Part shown: positions 1-8,000 of the stretch, one piece after another
How the letters are laid out: every line of letters starts with the position of its first letter
Numbering within the stretch: the first letter of the stretch is position 1
IMG/VR virus record: IMGVR_UViG_3300042888_000872
Location: 1 to 44,530 of that record
Direction: 5' to 3' (one strand)
Length of the DNA stretch: 44,530 nt
Source of the DNA: a virus
Program-made: the position numbers and the translations under genes
Notes under the pieces: model-generated
What the model was told of the DNA's origin: nothing
The model's input: only the letters and a program-made list of their open reading frames with translations
Database searches by the model: none

Positions 1-1
1 T

Positions 2-376
2 GTGGTAGCCATGATTGGTTCTGGCCGTAGTCCAGATACTTTGCGGTGGCTAAACGCTAGAGCACTTTACTTTGATCAGTTGCGTCAGCAGATGGCTGAG
101 GGTTCTTTAGATATTGATTTCGATGATGAGAAGCTTCTTGACGAGATGCTGATGATCAAATATAAGTTTAGCCCGAAGGGTGCGATCCAGATTGAATCTA
201 AGGATGATATGCGCAGTCGTGGCATAAAATCTCCCGATAATTTGGATGCGGCAGTTTATGCGGCTGCAGATATCTCTAACCTATTGGCCACCCCAGGCAT
301 GGGTATCGGGGATATGGTTGTTCTGGATCCTTGGGAGATGCTGGATCTTGACCAGCGTCGGGGGATGCCGATATAA
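2..376 (+). CDS. terL: Terminase large subunit, C-terminal part (5' truncated by window edge)
   Basis: This is the C-terminal end of a large terminase, the motor and nuclease that packages DNA into the prohead. Only the nuclease-domain end is in the window. The stretch around IQIESKDDMRSRGIKSPD, followed by NLDAAVYAA, matches the conserved end of the RNase H-like terminase nuclease, where the Asp after SPD-x-x is the last metal ligand. The ATPase domain lies outside the left edge, so the true start is not visible. The portal follows, which is the normal order in tailed phages. The assignment rests on this motif and on gene order. Confidence 0.85.
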   Translation: MVAMIGSGRSPDTLRWLNARALYFDQLRQQMAEGSLDIDFDDEKLLDEMLMIKYKFSPKGAIQIESKDDMRSRGIKSPDNLDAAVYAAADISNLLATPGMGIGDMVVLDPWEMLDLDQRRGMPI

Positions 377-394
377 TTGTTTTAGTAAGCCGCA

Positions 395-438
395 CCCGGG
401 AATACCCAGAGTACTGGGCGAGGTAGCCTTCCTACGGG
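395..438 (+). other. Hairpin-rich intergenic segment between terminase and portal
   Basis: Two perfect small hairpins lie side by side just after the terminase stop. CCCAG/CTGGG (405-409 with 414-418) closes a 4-base loop. GTAG/CTAC (423-426 with 432-435) closes a 5-base loop. A weaker outer pairing CCCG/CGGG (395-398 with 435-438) could enclose both. There is no T tract, so it does not look like a simple intrinsic terminator. It may belong to the same RNA as the tRNA-like element that starts at 451. The function is unknown. Confidence 0.3.
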
Positions 439-450
439 ACTTACTGTTTA

Positions 451-530
451 GGACTGTGCTAATTGACTACCATGGATAAATTAGCTAGAGGTGCTCTTTG
501 AGTTTCCGAGGTGCGATTCCTCGCAGTCCA
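451..530 (+). ncRNA. tRNA-like element (acceptor-like stem plus T arm, no canonical anticodon arm)
   Basis: GGACTG (451-456) pairs with CAGTCC (524-529). CGAGG (507-511) and CCTCG (519-523) form a 5-bp stem around the T-loop-like TGCGATT. A third helix, GCTAATT/AATTAGC (458-464 with 479-485), closes a 14-nt loop where a D arm would sit. The 21 nt between this helix and the T arm do not form a proper 5-bp stem with a 7-nt loop, so no anticodon can be assigned. Bases 528-530 read CCA. It may be a degenerate tRNA, a tRNA-mimicking RNA, or a leader or processing element ahead of the portal gene. Confidence 0.35.
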
Positions 531-540
531 CTATTTATTA

Positions 541-557
541 TGCTAAACTAACGTTTA
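541..557 (+). promoter_or_regulatory. Extended -10 promoter at the portal start (likely leaderless)
   Basis: TGC (541-543) directly precedes TAAACT (544-549), giving an extended -10 box. Seven bases later comes the ATG at 557. With normal spacing, transcription would begin at or next to the A of the ATG. There is no SD in the 20 bases upstream, which fits a leaderless transcript. No clear -35 box was found. Confidence 0.5.
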
Positions 558-2008
558 TGGATGAAAAAATTAGTTTAGAAGAGTTAAGTGAGCGTTTTCT
601 AGCATTAGATGCAGAAAACTTCAAATTATCTGAGGCATTGAATAATGTTTCTTTGATGTTGGATGATCGAGGCTGGAACCCAGTTACTGCAGACACTAAC
701 GATCTTGGTGTGTCTTTGAACAACTTGCATGTTGCTTCACGCCAGTTGCGTGAACTTTCTGTCGGAAACCCACTTATCAAGCGTGGTTACAAGTTGCGTT
801 CATCATATGTTTGGGGTCGCTCATTCATTATGCCTAAAGTTTCTAACAGGGTAAAGACCAGAATCACTAACCCTGTGAATGAGAGATGCTTGTTCTCTCC
901 TGCAGCTTACGAAGAGCTTGAACTTACTGCCTACACTGATGGCAACGTTTTTGTTTTAGGTCGCCTATCTGACCAGCAGTTCATGCGTGTACCTCTTTCT
1001 GAGGTTAGCGGTGTTATGACTGATCCTGATAACAACGAAGTTATCTGGGCTGTTCGCAGAACTTGGAACAGAAACACCGGCACAGGTAACGTTGAAACTA
1101 TTACTCGCTGGTATTACACAGACACTTACCCTGAGAACGCTGGTAAGAGCAGAACTATTTTGAGTTCAGCCACCATGATCAACGAGCCAGTTGATCTAGG
1201 TTACGTCATGTTCCATCAAGGCTTCAACGGCCATGTTGGTTGGACTTTTGGTGTGCCTGATGCTCTACCAGTTATTGCTTGGTCAAAACTTTACAGAGAG
1301 TTCCTAGAGAACGGCTCGATCATGACTCGCGCCCTAGCGCAGTTTGCTTACAAGATTTCTTCTAAGCGTGGCTCTGGAGTGAACAATGCTGCAGCTAAAG
1401 TTGCTGTCGCAGATTCATCGCGCATCGGTGCGACAGCAGCGATGGGTGCAGACACAGACCTAACACCAATTGCTAGAGGTAGCGGCTACGACTTTGATGC
1501 AGGTAGATCTCTAGCATCTATGGTTGCTGCTGGTCTTGAAGTTTCTATTGTTGCTTTGCTGGCTGACCCTGGTCAGTCTGGAGCCTACGGAACCGCACAG
1601 ACACTAGACACTCCGACAGTAAAAGCTATGGAAGCTCGCCAGCATGTCTGGTCTTTGTTCTACAAGCGCATTCTTCGCTTCCTAGGCGCACCTAATGATG
1701 TGCAGATTACTTGGCCATCAATTGAAGTTGAGCCTACACACAGAATGGTTCAGGCCCTTGCGATGGCATGGGAAACTGGTGTGCTTTCACCGCAGGAATA
1801 CCACGCAGCAATTATCGATTTACTAGATATTCCTGCTAACGGATCTACACCACCTCAAGGAATTATGATTCCAAACAACCTAAACTTCCAAGACACAAGA
1901 TCTAACGATGCACAGTCTTCAGGTAGCGTTGTTCCAGGCCAAGGTCAGAGTGGTGCTGTAGGTAACTTAGCTGATGGCGATAACGAGCTTAGGGATCAAA
2001 ACCTCTAA
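557..2008 (+). CDS. Portal protein
   Basis: This 483-residue protein would form the ring at the capsid vertex through which DNA is packaged and to which the tail connects. Length and position (after terminase, before protease and capsid) fit the siphovirus portal family. The segment IKRGYKLRSSYVWGRSF resembles the N-terminal wing of actinophage portals. The C-terminal part around TVKAMEARQHVWSLFYKRIL fits the stem and crown helices. The reading frame is open further upstream to a GTG at 491, but that falls inside the tRNA-like element. ATG 557 sits correctly behind a -10 box and is preferred. The last 40 residues are Ser/Gly/Gln-rich and probably flexible. Confidence 0.85.
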   Translation: MDEKISLEELSERFLALDAENFKLSEALNNVSLMLDDRGWNPVTADTNDLGVSLNNLHVASRQLRELSVGNPLIKRGYKLRSSYVWGRSFIMPKVSNRVKTRITNPVNERCLFSPAAYEELELTAYTDGNVFVLGRLSDQQFMRVPLSEVSGVMTDPDNNEVIWAVRRTWNRNTGTGNVETITRWYYTDTYPENAGKSRTILSSATMINEPVDLGYVMFHQGFNGHVGWTFGVPDALPVIAWSKLYREFLENGSIMTRALAQFAYKISSKRGSGVNNAAAKVAVADSSRIGATAAMGADTDLTPIARGSGYDFDAGRSLASMVAAGLEVSIVALLADPGQSGAYGTAQTLDTPTVKAMEARQHVWSLFYKRILRFLGAPNDVQITWPSIEVEPTHRMVQALAMAWETGVLSPQEYHAAIIDLLDIPANGSTPPQGIMIPNNLNFQDTRSNDAQSSGSVVPGQGQSGAVGNLADGDNELRDQNL

Positions 2009-2014
2009 TACTGT

Positions 2015-2024
2015 GTGGTATTAT
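2015..2024 (+). promoter_or_regulatory. Phage late promoter -10 box (TGTGGTATTAT type)
   Basis: TATTAT (2019-2024) is preceded by TGTGG. It lies 34 bases before the ATG of the protease/scaffold gene, which has its own GGAG SD at 2051-2054. The same GGTANNNT core recurs before many late genes. No consistent -35 element is visible. Confidence 0.45.
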
Positions 2025-2058
2025 TACTTTGTAATGTTCCTACCTTTTTTGGAGTTCT

Positions 2059-3042
2059 ATGTTAAGGCTTGACGAGTCTGTTGCGTTTGATGCACAGGCA
2101 TCTGGTAACAAGTGGTCTGTAAAAGTTATTGAATCCGGTTGGGGTTCCTCTGGCTACTACGGCGCAAAAATGCTTGAAGAGTTCGGCCCACAAGTTTTCA
2201 AGGCCGGAACAAAAGTTTTCATGAATCACCCTAGCGTGAACGAAACCTCAGATAGACCTGAGCGTGATGTTCACCAGCTAGCAGGTAAATTAGTCAGCGA
2301 TGCAGTCTTCACTGAAGGCGCACTTTATGCTGACATAAAGTTTTACTCACACTATGCTCCCATCATTAAAGAGATGGCAGACGATGTGGGTTTATCAATC
2401 CACGCTCTTGGACAAGCCTACGCAGGCGAAGCTGATGGTCGTAAAGGAATGATCATTGAATCACTAGTCGCAGATCCTTTGACTAGCGTTGATGTGGTTA
2501 CAGTAGCTGGAGCAGGGGGGAAATTTATTTCCCTGCTCGAAAGTTACACTAGAATAGAAGAAACCACAACAGTGGTGGAAACTGACAATATGGAAGGTAT
2601 AGCTATGTCTATTACTAAAGAAGAATTTGAGGCAGCTATTGCTGACCTTAAAGCTACTTTCGTTGAAGCGATTAGCCCTGTGGTGGAGTCGGTTTCGATT
2701 CTAGCCGAGGCCGCTAAGCCAGCCGAAGCTGAAGAAGGCGTTGAAGAGGAATCTGAAGACGCAATTGATCCAGTAGAGGTTGCTGAAAAGTTTAACGAAT
2801 CAGGATTGCCAAAGGTTGCACTTAAGCGTGTAGCAGAGGCTCTAAAGTCCGAAAGCAACACCAAGTCTGTTGATGAACTACTTGCAAGCGAAAAAGAGTA
2901 TGCAGATGCTCTTCGTGCTTCAGTGGTAACTCCAGCAGCAGTAGAATCAGCAGCAGTCATTGGACACGTCCAAGAAGCAGCTAAGTCTACTACCCTTCAA
3001 GACGAGTTCGATGCCATTGTGGCTCGACGAGTTACTAAGTAG
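2059..3042 (+). CDS. Capsid maturation protease with C-terminal scaffold domain
   Basis: This 327-residue protein appears to be a prohead protease fused to a scaffold. Residues about 1-165 resemble the U35/S78-like capsid proteases: His57 in FMNHPS and Ser113 in DVGLSIHALG fit the catalytic His and Ser. From about residue 183 the protein becomes acidic and helical (many Glu, Ala and Lys), as expected for a scaffold that leaves the prohead after cleavage. It sits between portal and capsid genes. The GGAG SD supports ATG 2059. A second start with its own SD lies in frame at 2605, so the scaffold may also be made alone. Confidence 0.75.
   Translation: MLRLDESVAFDAQASGNKWSVKVIESGWGSSGYYGAKMLEEFGPQVFKAGTKVFMNHPSVNETSDRPERDVHQLAGKLVSDAVFTEGALYADIKFYSHYAPIIKEMADDVGLSIHALGQAYAGEADGRKGMIIESLVADPLTSVDVVTVAGAGGKFISLLESYTRIEETTTVVETDNMEGIAMSITKEEFEAAIADLKATFVEAISPVVESVSILAEAAKPAEAEEGVEEESEDAIDPVEVAEKFNESGLPKVALKRVAEALKSESNTKSVDELLASEKEYADALRASVVTPAAVESAAVIGHVQEAAKSTTLQDEFDAIVARRVTK
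2605..3042 (+). CDS. Putative internal-start scaffold protein (same frame as the protease gene)
   Basis: An in-frame ATG at 2605 is preceded by GGAAGG (2592-2597) at 7-base spacing, a better SD than many real starts here. It falls just at the change from the protease domain to the acidic helical domain. The product would be a 145-residue scaffold beginning MSITKEEFEAAIADL. Phage lambda uses this arrangement (protease C and scaffold Nu3), so a two-product gene is plausible. That the internal start is used is inference. Confidence 0.5.
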   Translation: MSITKEEFEAAIADLKATFVEAISPVVESVSILAEAAKPAEAEEGVEEESEDAIDPVEVAEKFNESGLPKVALKRVAEALKSESNTKSVDELLASEKEYADALRASVVTPAAVESAAVIGHVQEAAKSTTLQDEFDAIVARRVTK

Positions 3043-3055
3043 AAAGGCTTATCTC

Positions 3056-3442
3056 ATGGCTTTTAATGAGGTTTATAACAAAGCAGAATCTTTGGTTCTG
3101 CCAGTTGGTAGCACAATTAAATCAGGTTGGCCTGTAGTTGTCGGTGGCCTTTATGGCGTAGCCGAACTAGACGCTTACACTGGTCCAGATGCTGCTACTT
3201 ACACAACTGTCAAGTTCAATGGTGCATTCCAGTTCGACATGTCAGCTGCATCACCAATCGCTCCACTTGCTACTCTTCAAGGTCAGGCTCTAACTGTTGG
3301 TCAGGCAGTTTACATCACTTCAGGTGGCGTACTAACTACCACAGCTTCAACCAACATCTTGTTCGGTCACGCAATCCGCGCTAAGTCCGCAACTACTGCT
3401 GTAGCTGCTAACGAAGCATTTATCCGCATCTTCGGTTGCTAA
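3056..3442 (+). CDS. Head decoration protein (DUF2190-like)
   Basis: This small 128-residue beta-rich protein lies directly before the major capsid gene. The sequence (SLVLPVGSTIKSGWPVVVGG near the start, later GQALTVGQAVYITSGGVLTT) has the pattern of DUF2190/decoration proteins that bind the outside of the capsid and stabilise it. The reading frame is open upstream to 2960, but AAAGG at 3043-3047 and ATG 3056 give the sensible start, 13 bases after the protease stop. Function is inferred from pattern and gene order. Confidence 0.7.
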   Translation: MAFNEVYNKAESLVLPVGSTIKSGWPVVVGGLYGVAELDAYTGPDAATYTTVKFNGAFQFDMSAASPIAPLATLQGQALTVGQAVYITSGGVLTTTASTNILFGHAIRAKSATTAVAANEAFIRIFGC

Positions 3443-3453
3443 GGAAGGCAAAC

Positions 3454-4569
3454 ATGAATATCACATCCCGTCAATTAGAAGCCGCTAAGGTTTGGGACGA
3501 CGCTCTTCGTGGAGATCGTGCCGCACAGTTGAGAGTAAAGGAAGGTATTTCTACTTCTGACTTCCCAACCCAGATTAGCCCAGTACTAAACCAGATCCTT
3601 TTGGAGCAGTATGCTGCTCTTCCAAAGGTTTGGGACACATTCGCTACCAAGCTAACACTAGACGACTTCCGTCCGCAGAAGTACTTCCAGTTCAAGTTTG
3701 ACCAGACCACAATCCCATCTTCAAACGGTGGAGTTGCGTTCATGGAAGGTGCACTTCCAAACGTAGGCGAGTACGACGAGTACCCAACACTATCTTTCTC
3801 AGCGACTGACCAGTCAATCTCTGTTAGAAAGTCTGGTGAGAGAATCCGTTTCTCATGGGAATCTATCGTAAACGACAACAACTTTGGTGTTCTTGAGCGT
3901 CTACCTAGCGAGCTTGCGCTACACGCTGCCGGTCTTGAAGACATGGAAGCAACAAGACAGCTTGTAGGCGTTGCTGGTCTAAACACCACCAACTTCAACG
4001 CTACCAACCAAAACGTTGGTTCAGTTGCAAACGGTGCTGGTCTAAACCCAACACTAACCCTAAACAACCTACAGCTAGCTATGGCTGCTATCAGCAAACA
4101 GACCTACAACGGTCGCACAATCACCCCAATCCAGCGTTACACACTTGTTGTTCCGCAGGCTCTTGAGTTGACTGCTCGTAACATTCTTTCCATAACAGAA
4201 GTTCGCACAACTGTTAGCGGAGTAGAAACAACTACTGGAAACCCAGTAGCTGGCATGGTTGATCTAGTTGTAAACCCTTGGTTGACTCGCGTTAACACTG
4301 ATGCATCAGCTGCAACTACCTGGTTCTTGATTCCTGCTCCTGCAAACTCATTGAACCCTTCAGTAGTTCTAGCGTTCCTTCGTGGATACGATGTTCCAGA
4401 GCTACGCATCAAGGACACAAACAGCTACACCCTTGCTGGTGGAGAAGTTCCAGTCCGCGATGGTTCATTCGACAACGACGACTTCCAGATGAGAATCCGT
4501 CACCTTGCAACAGGTAACTTCCTAGTTCCTGCTGGAACCTTTGGTTCAAAGGGAACTGGTATCGCTTAA
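3454..4569 (+). CDS. Major capsid protein
   Basis: This 371-residue protein has the size and position of an HK97-fold major capsid protein. It is encoded after protease, scaffold and decoration genes and is followed at once by a strong terminator, as expected for the most highly expressed head gene. The N-terminal region is helical and charged; the middle (MEGALPNVGEYDEYP, then GERIRFSWESIVND) fits the E-loop and P-domain of actinophage capsids. ATG 3454 has a GGAAGG SD and is preferred to the upstream in-frame start at 3436, which overlaps the previous gene. Confidence 0.85.
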   Translation: MNITSRQLEAAKVWDDALRGDRAAQLRVKEGISTSDFPTQISPVLNQILLEQYAALPKVWDTFATKLTLDDFRPQKYFQFKFDQTTIPSSNGGVAFMEGALPNVGEYDEYPTLSFSATDQSISVRKSGERIRFSWESIVNDNNFGVLERLPSELALHAAGLEDMEATRQLVGVAGLNTTNFNATNQNVGSVANGAGLNPTLTLNNLQLAMAAISKQTYNGRTITPIQRYTLVVPQALELTARNILSITEVRTTVSGVETTTGNPVAGMVDLVVNPWLTRVNTDASAATTWFLIPAPANSLNPSVVLAFLRGYDVPELRIKDTNSYTLAGGEVPVRDGSFDNDDFQMRIRHLATGNFLVPAGTFGSKGTGIA

Positions 4570-4590
4570 TCGATCTAGTTCAAAGATTAG

Positions 4591-4625
4591 CCCTCAGCTC
4601 AAAAGGCTGGGGGTTTTTCTTTTGT
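4591..4625 (+). terminator. Intrinsic terminator after the major capsid gene
   Basis: CCCTCAGC pairs with GCTGGGGG (8 bp including one T-G pair) around a 7-base loop (4591-4613). It is followed by TTTTTCTTTT. It stands 21 bases after the capsid stop codon and should end most of the capsid transcript. Confidence 0.85.
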
Positions 4626-4626
4626 C

Positions 4627-4642
4627 TGCTATAATAAATATG
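4627..4642 (+). promoter_or_regulatory. Extended -10 promoter TGCTATAAT
   Basis: TGC plus a perfect TATAAT (4630-4635) lies immediately after the capsid terminator. Transcription would start around 4640-4643, at or beside the ATG of a 29-codon mini-ORF. No good -35 is visible, as is common for extended -10 promoters. Confidence 0.55.
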
Positions 4643-4729
4643 CAGCGTCCTCTCCTTCGCTGTTGTTGTGTACGTAAGGCCCCCTGTCGTAGATTCGTCT
4701 CCAGGGGGTTTTACTTTGTGGTAAAATAA
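4640..4729 (+). CDS. Possible leaderless mini-ORF with three consecutive Cys codons
   Basis: From ATG 4640 a 29-codon frame reads MQRPLLRCCCVRKAPC and continues to a TAA at 4727. It contains three TGT codons in a row (4661-4669) and no SD. It starts where the TATAAT-driven transcript should start. Its second half runs through a terminator-like hairpin (4680-4708). Leaderless upstream ORFs with Cys runs that control attenuation are known in mycobacteria; this has the same layout. It could instead be a chance frame in a small untranslated RNA. Confidence 0.35.
   Translation: MQRPLLRCCCVRKAPCRRFVSRGFYFVVK
4680..4712 (+). terminator. Terminator or attenuator hairpin
   Basis: CCCCCTG (4680-4686) pairs with CAGGGGG (4702-4708) in a 7-bp GC-rich stem with a 15-base loop, followed by TTTT. 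It would end a transcript of about 70-75 nt from the TATAAT promoter at 4630, so either a small RNA is made or this is an attenuator before the next gene. Confidence 0.6.
4718..4727 (+). promoter_or_regulatory. Phage late promoter -10 box (TGTGGTAAAAT type)
   Basis: TAAAAT (4722-4727) is preceded by TGTGG, matching the recurring late motif. It lies downstream of the 4680-4712 hairpin and 25 bases before the ATG at 4753, which has a GGAG SD. It would restart transcription for the fibre and connector genes. Confidence 0.45.
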
Positions 4730-4752
4730 ATGTAAATAGACTTGGAGTTCTA

Positions 4753-5088
4753 ATGGCCCAGAATTATCCGCTTCGCATTGAAGCTGGTGCAACATATACC
4801 CGTCAGTTTAGGTTGACTAACAAAGACGATGGTTCTCTTTACAATTTTACCGGATACACTGGTAAAACTCAGATCCGCGAATATCCTTCTTCTACTCTTG
4901 CCCTTGAAGTTACTACTTCTATCGATGTGCCTACAGCAGTTATTACTATCACTATCACTGCGATTCAGAGTGCAACTTTGACTGATCAAAAATATTATTG
5001 GGGTATGGAAGTTTCTGCTGCCGGCGGTGAGCCTACTATTCGTTTAGTTGAAGGTGAAGTTTCTGTAACACCGCAGGTGGTTTACTAA
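4753..5088 (+). CDS. Small structural protein encoded before the fibre (beta-sandwich, BppU-N-like)
   Basis: This 111-residue protein begins [19 protein letters not shown], has a central [11 protein letters not shown] and ends with [15 protein letters not shown]. This pattern is typical of the short beta-sandwich proteins found beside fibre genes in many phages, similar to the N-terminal domain of baseplate protein BppU. It probably binds or helps attach the large fibre encoded next. The stop overlaps the next ATG (TAATG), so the two genes are translationally coupled. The family is recognised by pattern only. Confidence 0.55.
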   Translation: MAQNYPLRIEAGATYTRQFRLTNKDDGSLYNFTGYTGKTQIREYPSSTLALEVTTSIDVPTAVITITITAIQSATLTDQKYYWGMEVSAAGGEPTIRLVEGEVSVTPQVVY

Positions 5089-8000
5089 TGGCTGACGACA
5101 TCATCATTGAAGTTCTCAATGAACCTAATGATGTAATTGAAGTTTCGCATGTTGATGGCACTGCTACCGAAGTTTTTTATGCGTTAGGTGAAACTGGCCC
5201 TCAAGGCCCGACCGGCCCGACCGGTCCGACTGGCCCTACCGGAGCCACTGGTGCTACTGGTGCTAAAGGCGACACTGGTGATCAAGGTATTCAGGGTATT
5301 CAAGGTATTCAGGGCGTCAAGGGGGATACTGGCGATACTGGCCCGCAGGGTATTCAAGGAGTAAAAGGTGATACCGGCGCAACTGGGGCTACTGGTGCTA
5401 CAGGGCCACAAGGTATTCAAGGTATTCAAGGTGTTAAAGGTGATACAGGTGCTAATGGTGCCGATGGTGGTTCTTCTGCTTTCTTTCCATATAGTGTAAA
5501 AACAACAATTCAGTCTGGCGACCCCCTTTCAGGACATGGTATTTGGAATACTGTTGGTCAGATTGACGCAACAATTCTTTCTGCAAGCCACTTTGATAAA
5601 GACGGTGATGATGTAAACCTATTTCTTCATTTAATCAAAGATGGCGACTTCTTGATTATTCAAAGCACAAACAACTCAAGTCAATATCAAAAGTGGGAAG
5701 TAACTGGAGATCCAGTGGAATTTACTGGTTATGACCAGATTCCAGCTAGTTACGTTGAGGGTGGACACATCTTTAGCAATAATGATAGCGTTCTTTTCAT
5801 CATTATTTCCGTAGGCGTTGTTGGTCCTACAGGCCCGACTGGTGCTACAGGTCCACAGGGTGCTACAGGTCCTACAGGGCCTACAGGGCCGTCTGGTGTT
5901 GTAGCTGTAACAGCTCCTATTACTAACTCAGGTACTTCTACTTCAGCGAACATCGGCATTGACCTAACAAACATTGCACAAAGGAACGCAAACAATAACT
6001 TTTCAGGTGCTCAAGTTGTAGTTCCAAGTGGTGTTGCGCAGGTTCCAATGACTTTGAGAAGTCTTGCAAGCCAGACTGCCAACATGTTGGAGATTCAGGA
6101 TGAATTAGCCAATACTTACGCATCTATTACCAGATTTGGTACTACTCGCCTTGGTGGTTCTGTTATGACTGGTGGCCGTCTAATGGTTCAAGCTGGTGGT
6201 GCGTTAGTTGGTTTGCAGGTTCGTGATGGTGGTACTGGTGCGAACATTCAGGAATGGCAGTCAGCTGCTGGTTCAAATCATCTTTGGGTTACTTCTGCTG
6301 GATTTATTCGTCAGTTTGGCGATGCAGGTGGTCAGGTAAGTATCGTTTCTAATCTTGCAACTAATAGAAATCTAGTTCTGCGTGGTGCGGCGAGTCAATC
6401 GGCTAACTTACAAGAATGGCAGTCAAGTGCAGGAACTGTGCTCACGAATGTCAGCCCTAACGGCTCACTCACTGCTCCGAGCCTTACTGTTTCAAGTGGT
6501 GGAACATACACAACAGGATCTATTTATGCAGACTCAAACTGGGGAATGCTATTTAGGGCAAGAACTGCTTCCCCACTAAATGCACAATATCGTTGGGCTA
6601 ACTCCGCTGATACAGAACTTATGCGTTTAGATAACTCTGGTCGTTTGATTGTTAGCACAGCTGGAGGCACTGCTCAGGGAACTGCACAAATTGAAGCAAC
6701 AACAGTAAACGCAACAACTATCGGCATGATTCTTCGTGGTGCAGCGAGTCAGACAGCCAACTTGCAAGAGTGGCAAAATTCTTCAGCGATCCCTCTTACA
6801 GTTATTAGACCTATTGGTGATATTGTTATTGGGGCAACACAAACTGGTAAAAATGGTTCCATAAATAGCTCTGGAGTATCAACATACGGAACATCATCTC
6901 TTTTAGTTAGAGGAACAGCCTCTAACCAAAACATGATTGAGCTTTGGGCTAATGGCAAAGATGCGATCATATCTGGTGCAGTTGGAAACGGAACATCAGT
7001 TGTTTACACAACATCTGTGAATCATACATTTACAACTAGCGATTATGTCACTGTTGGCGGAATTACTCAAACTGGTGGAACTGGATCATTAAATGGCCAG
7101 GGAACTGTAACAGCTGTAACAGGCAATACATTCACAATTGCTAATACTGCAACTGCTACATACACTTCAGGTGGTTATGCTAGAAACGCTGGAACACCAG
7201 CGACCATTCTTCAAGCGTATAGAAACGATGGTTTCGGGCTGTTGACTATTGGCCCAAGCGGTGGAATAGCCAGTGCTGATGTAATCTCAACAACTGCGGT
7301 TGGATATCAAAACGCTGGATTCTCGGCACAGCCAAATGCTGGTATTGTAGGTAACGCAGCTATTAAAGCTTTTGGAACTCAAAGTCAAACTGGAGCTATC
7401 CTTGATGTAAGAAACTTTGTTTCTAAATCTGGTGGAGCAGATCAGTTATTTGGTATTGTGCCAGACTTTTCTGCTTCAGGAAGTGCACAGGGTTATAAGG
7501 CTTGGGTTTATCTTGGAAACTCTACCGCACCAACTTCTAACCCTGTTGGTGGTGGCTACATATTTGTTGACTCTGGTTCTTTAAGATATCGTGGAACCTC
7601 TGGTGCGTCAACAACTATTGTTAACGCTGATGGAACTAATCCTTTGTCTTCGACCAATAACACTTTTAGTGGTGTAAATACTTTTAATAACTCATTGGGA
7701 GTTGGTTCTGGGTTTGCTGGTTCTACTGGTATTGAAATTGGTAATACCACTGGCACTGCAACAACACCATTCATTGACTTCCACTCTGGTGCTACAGCGA
7801 TTGACTTTGACTCTCGTATTGTTGCATCTGGCGGCAATGGCACAGTAGGTCAAGGAACGCTAACTTACACTGCTGCTAGCAGCATATTTACTGGAGCAAT
7901 CACTGCTCAAAGTTCTCTTACCGCACAAGCCAATGCAACTATCTTTGGTGCTAACTCTGGTTCTGTGCCTTTAACTATTAGAGGCAGATCCGGCCAAACA

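Noticed and set aside
391-450. Complete tRNA gene after terminase
   Set aside because: Two hairpins are present but there is no T loop or acceptor stem in this part.
491-556. GTG 491 as portal start
   Set aside because: It lies inside the tRNA-like element and has no SD; ATG 557 fits the -10 box and portal length.
2544-2960. 138-residue minus-strand ORF rich in Ser/Ala/Thr
   Set aside because: It is antisense to the protease/scaffold gene, low-complexity, with no SD; a codon-bias shadow.
3471-4097. 208-residue minus-strand ORF opposite the capsid gene
   Set aside because: Fully antisense to the major capsid gene and has no recognisable domain or SD.
5184-5429. Dense short repeats that could suggest a CRISPR array or satellite
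   Set aside because: They are in-frame Gly-X-Y codons of a collagen-like protein, with no spacer/repeat regularity.
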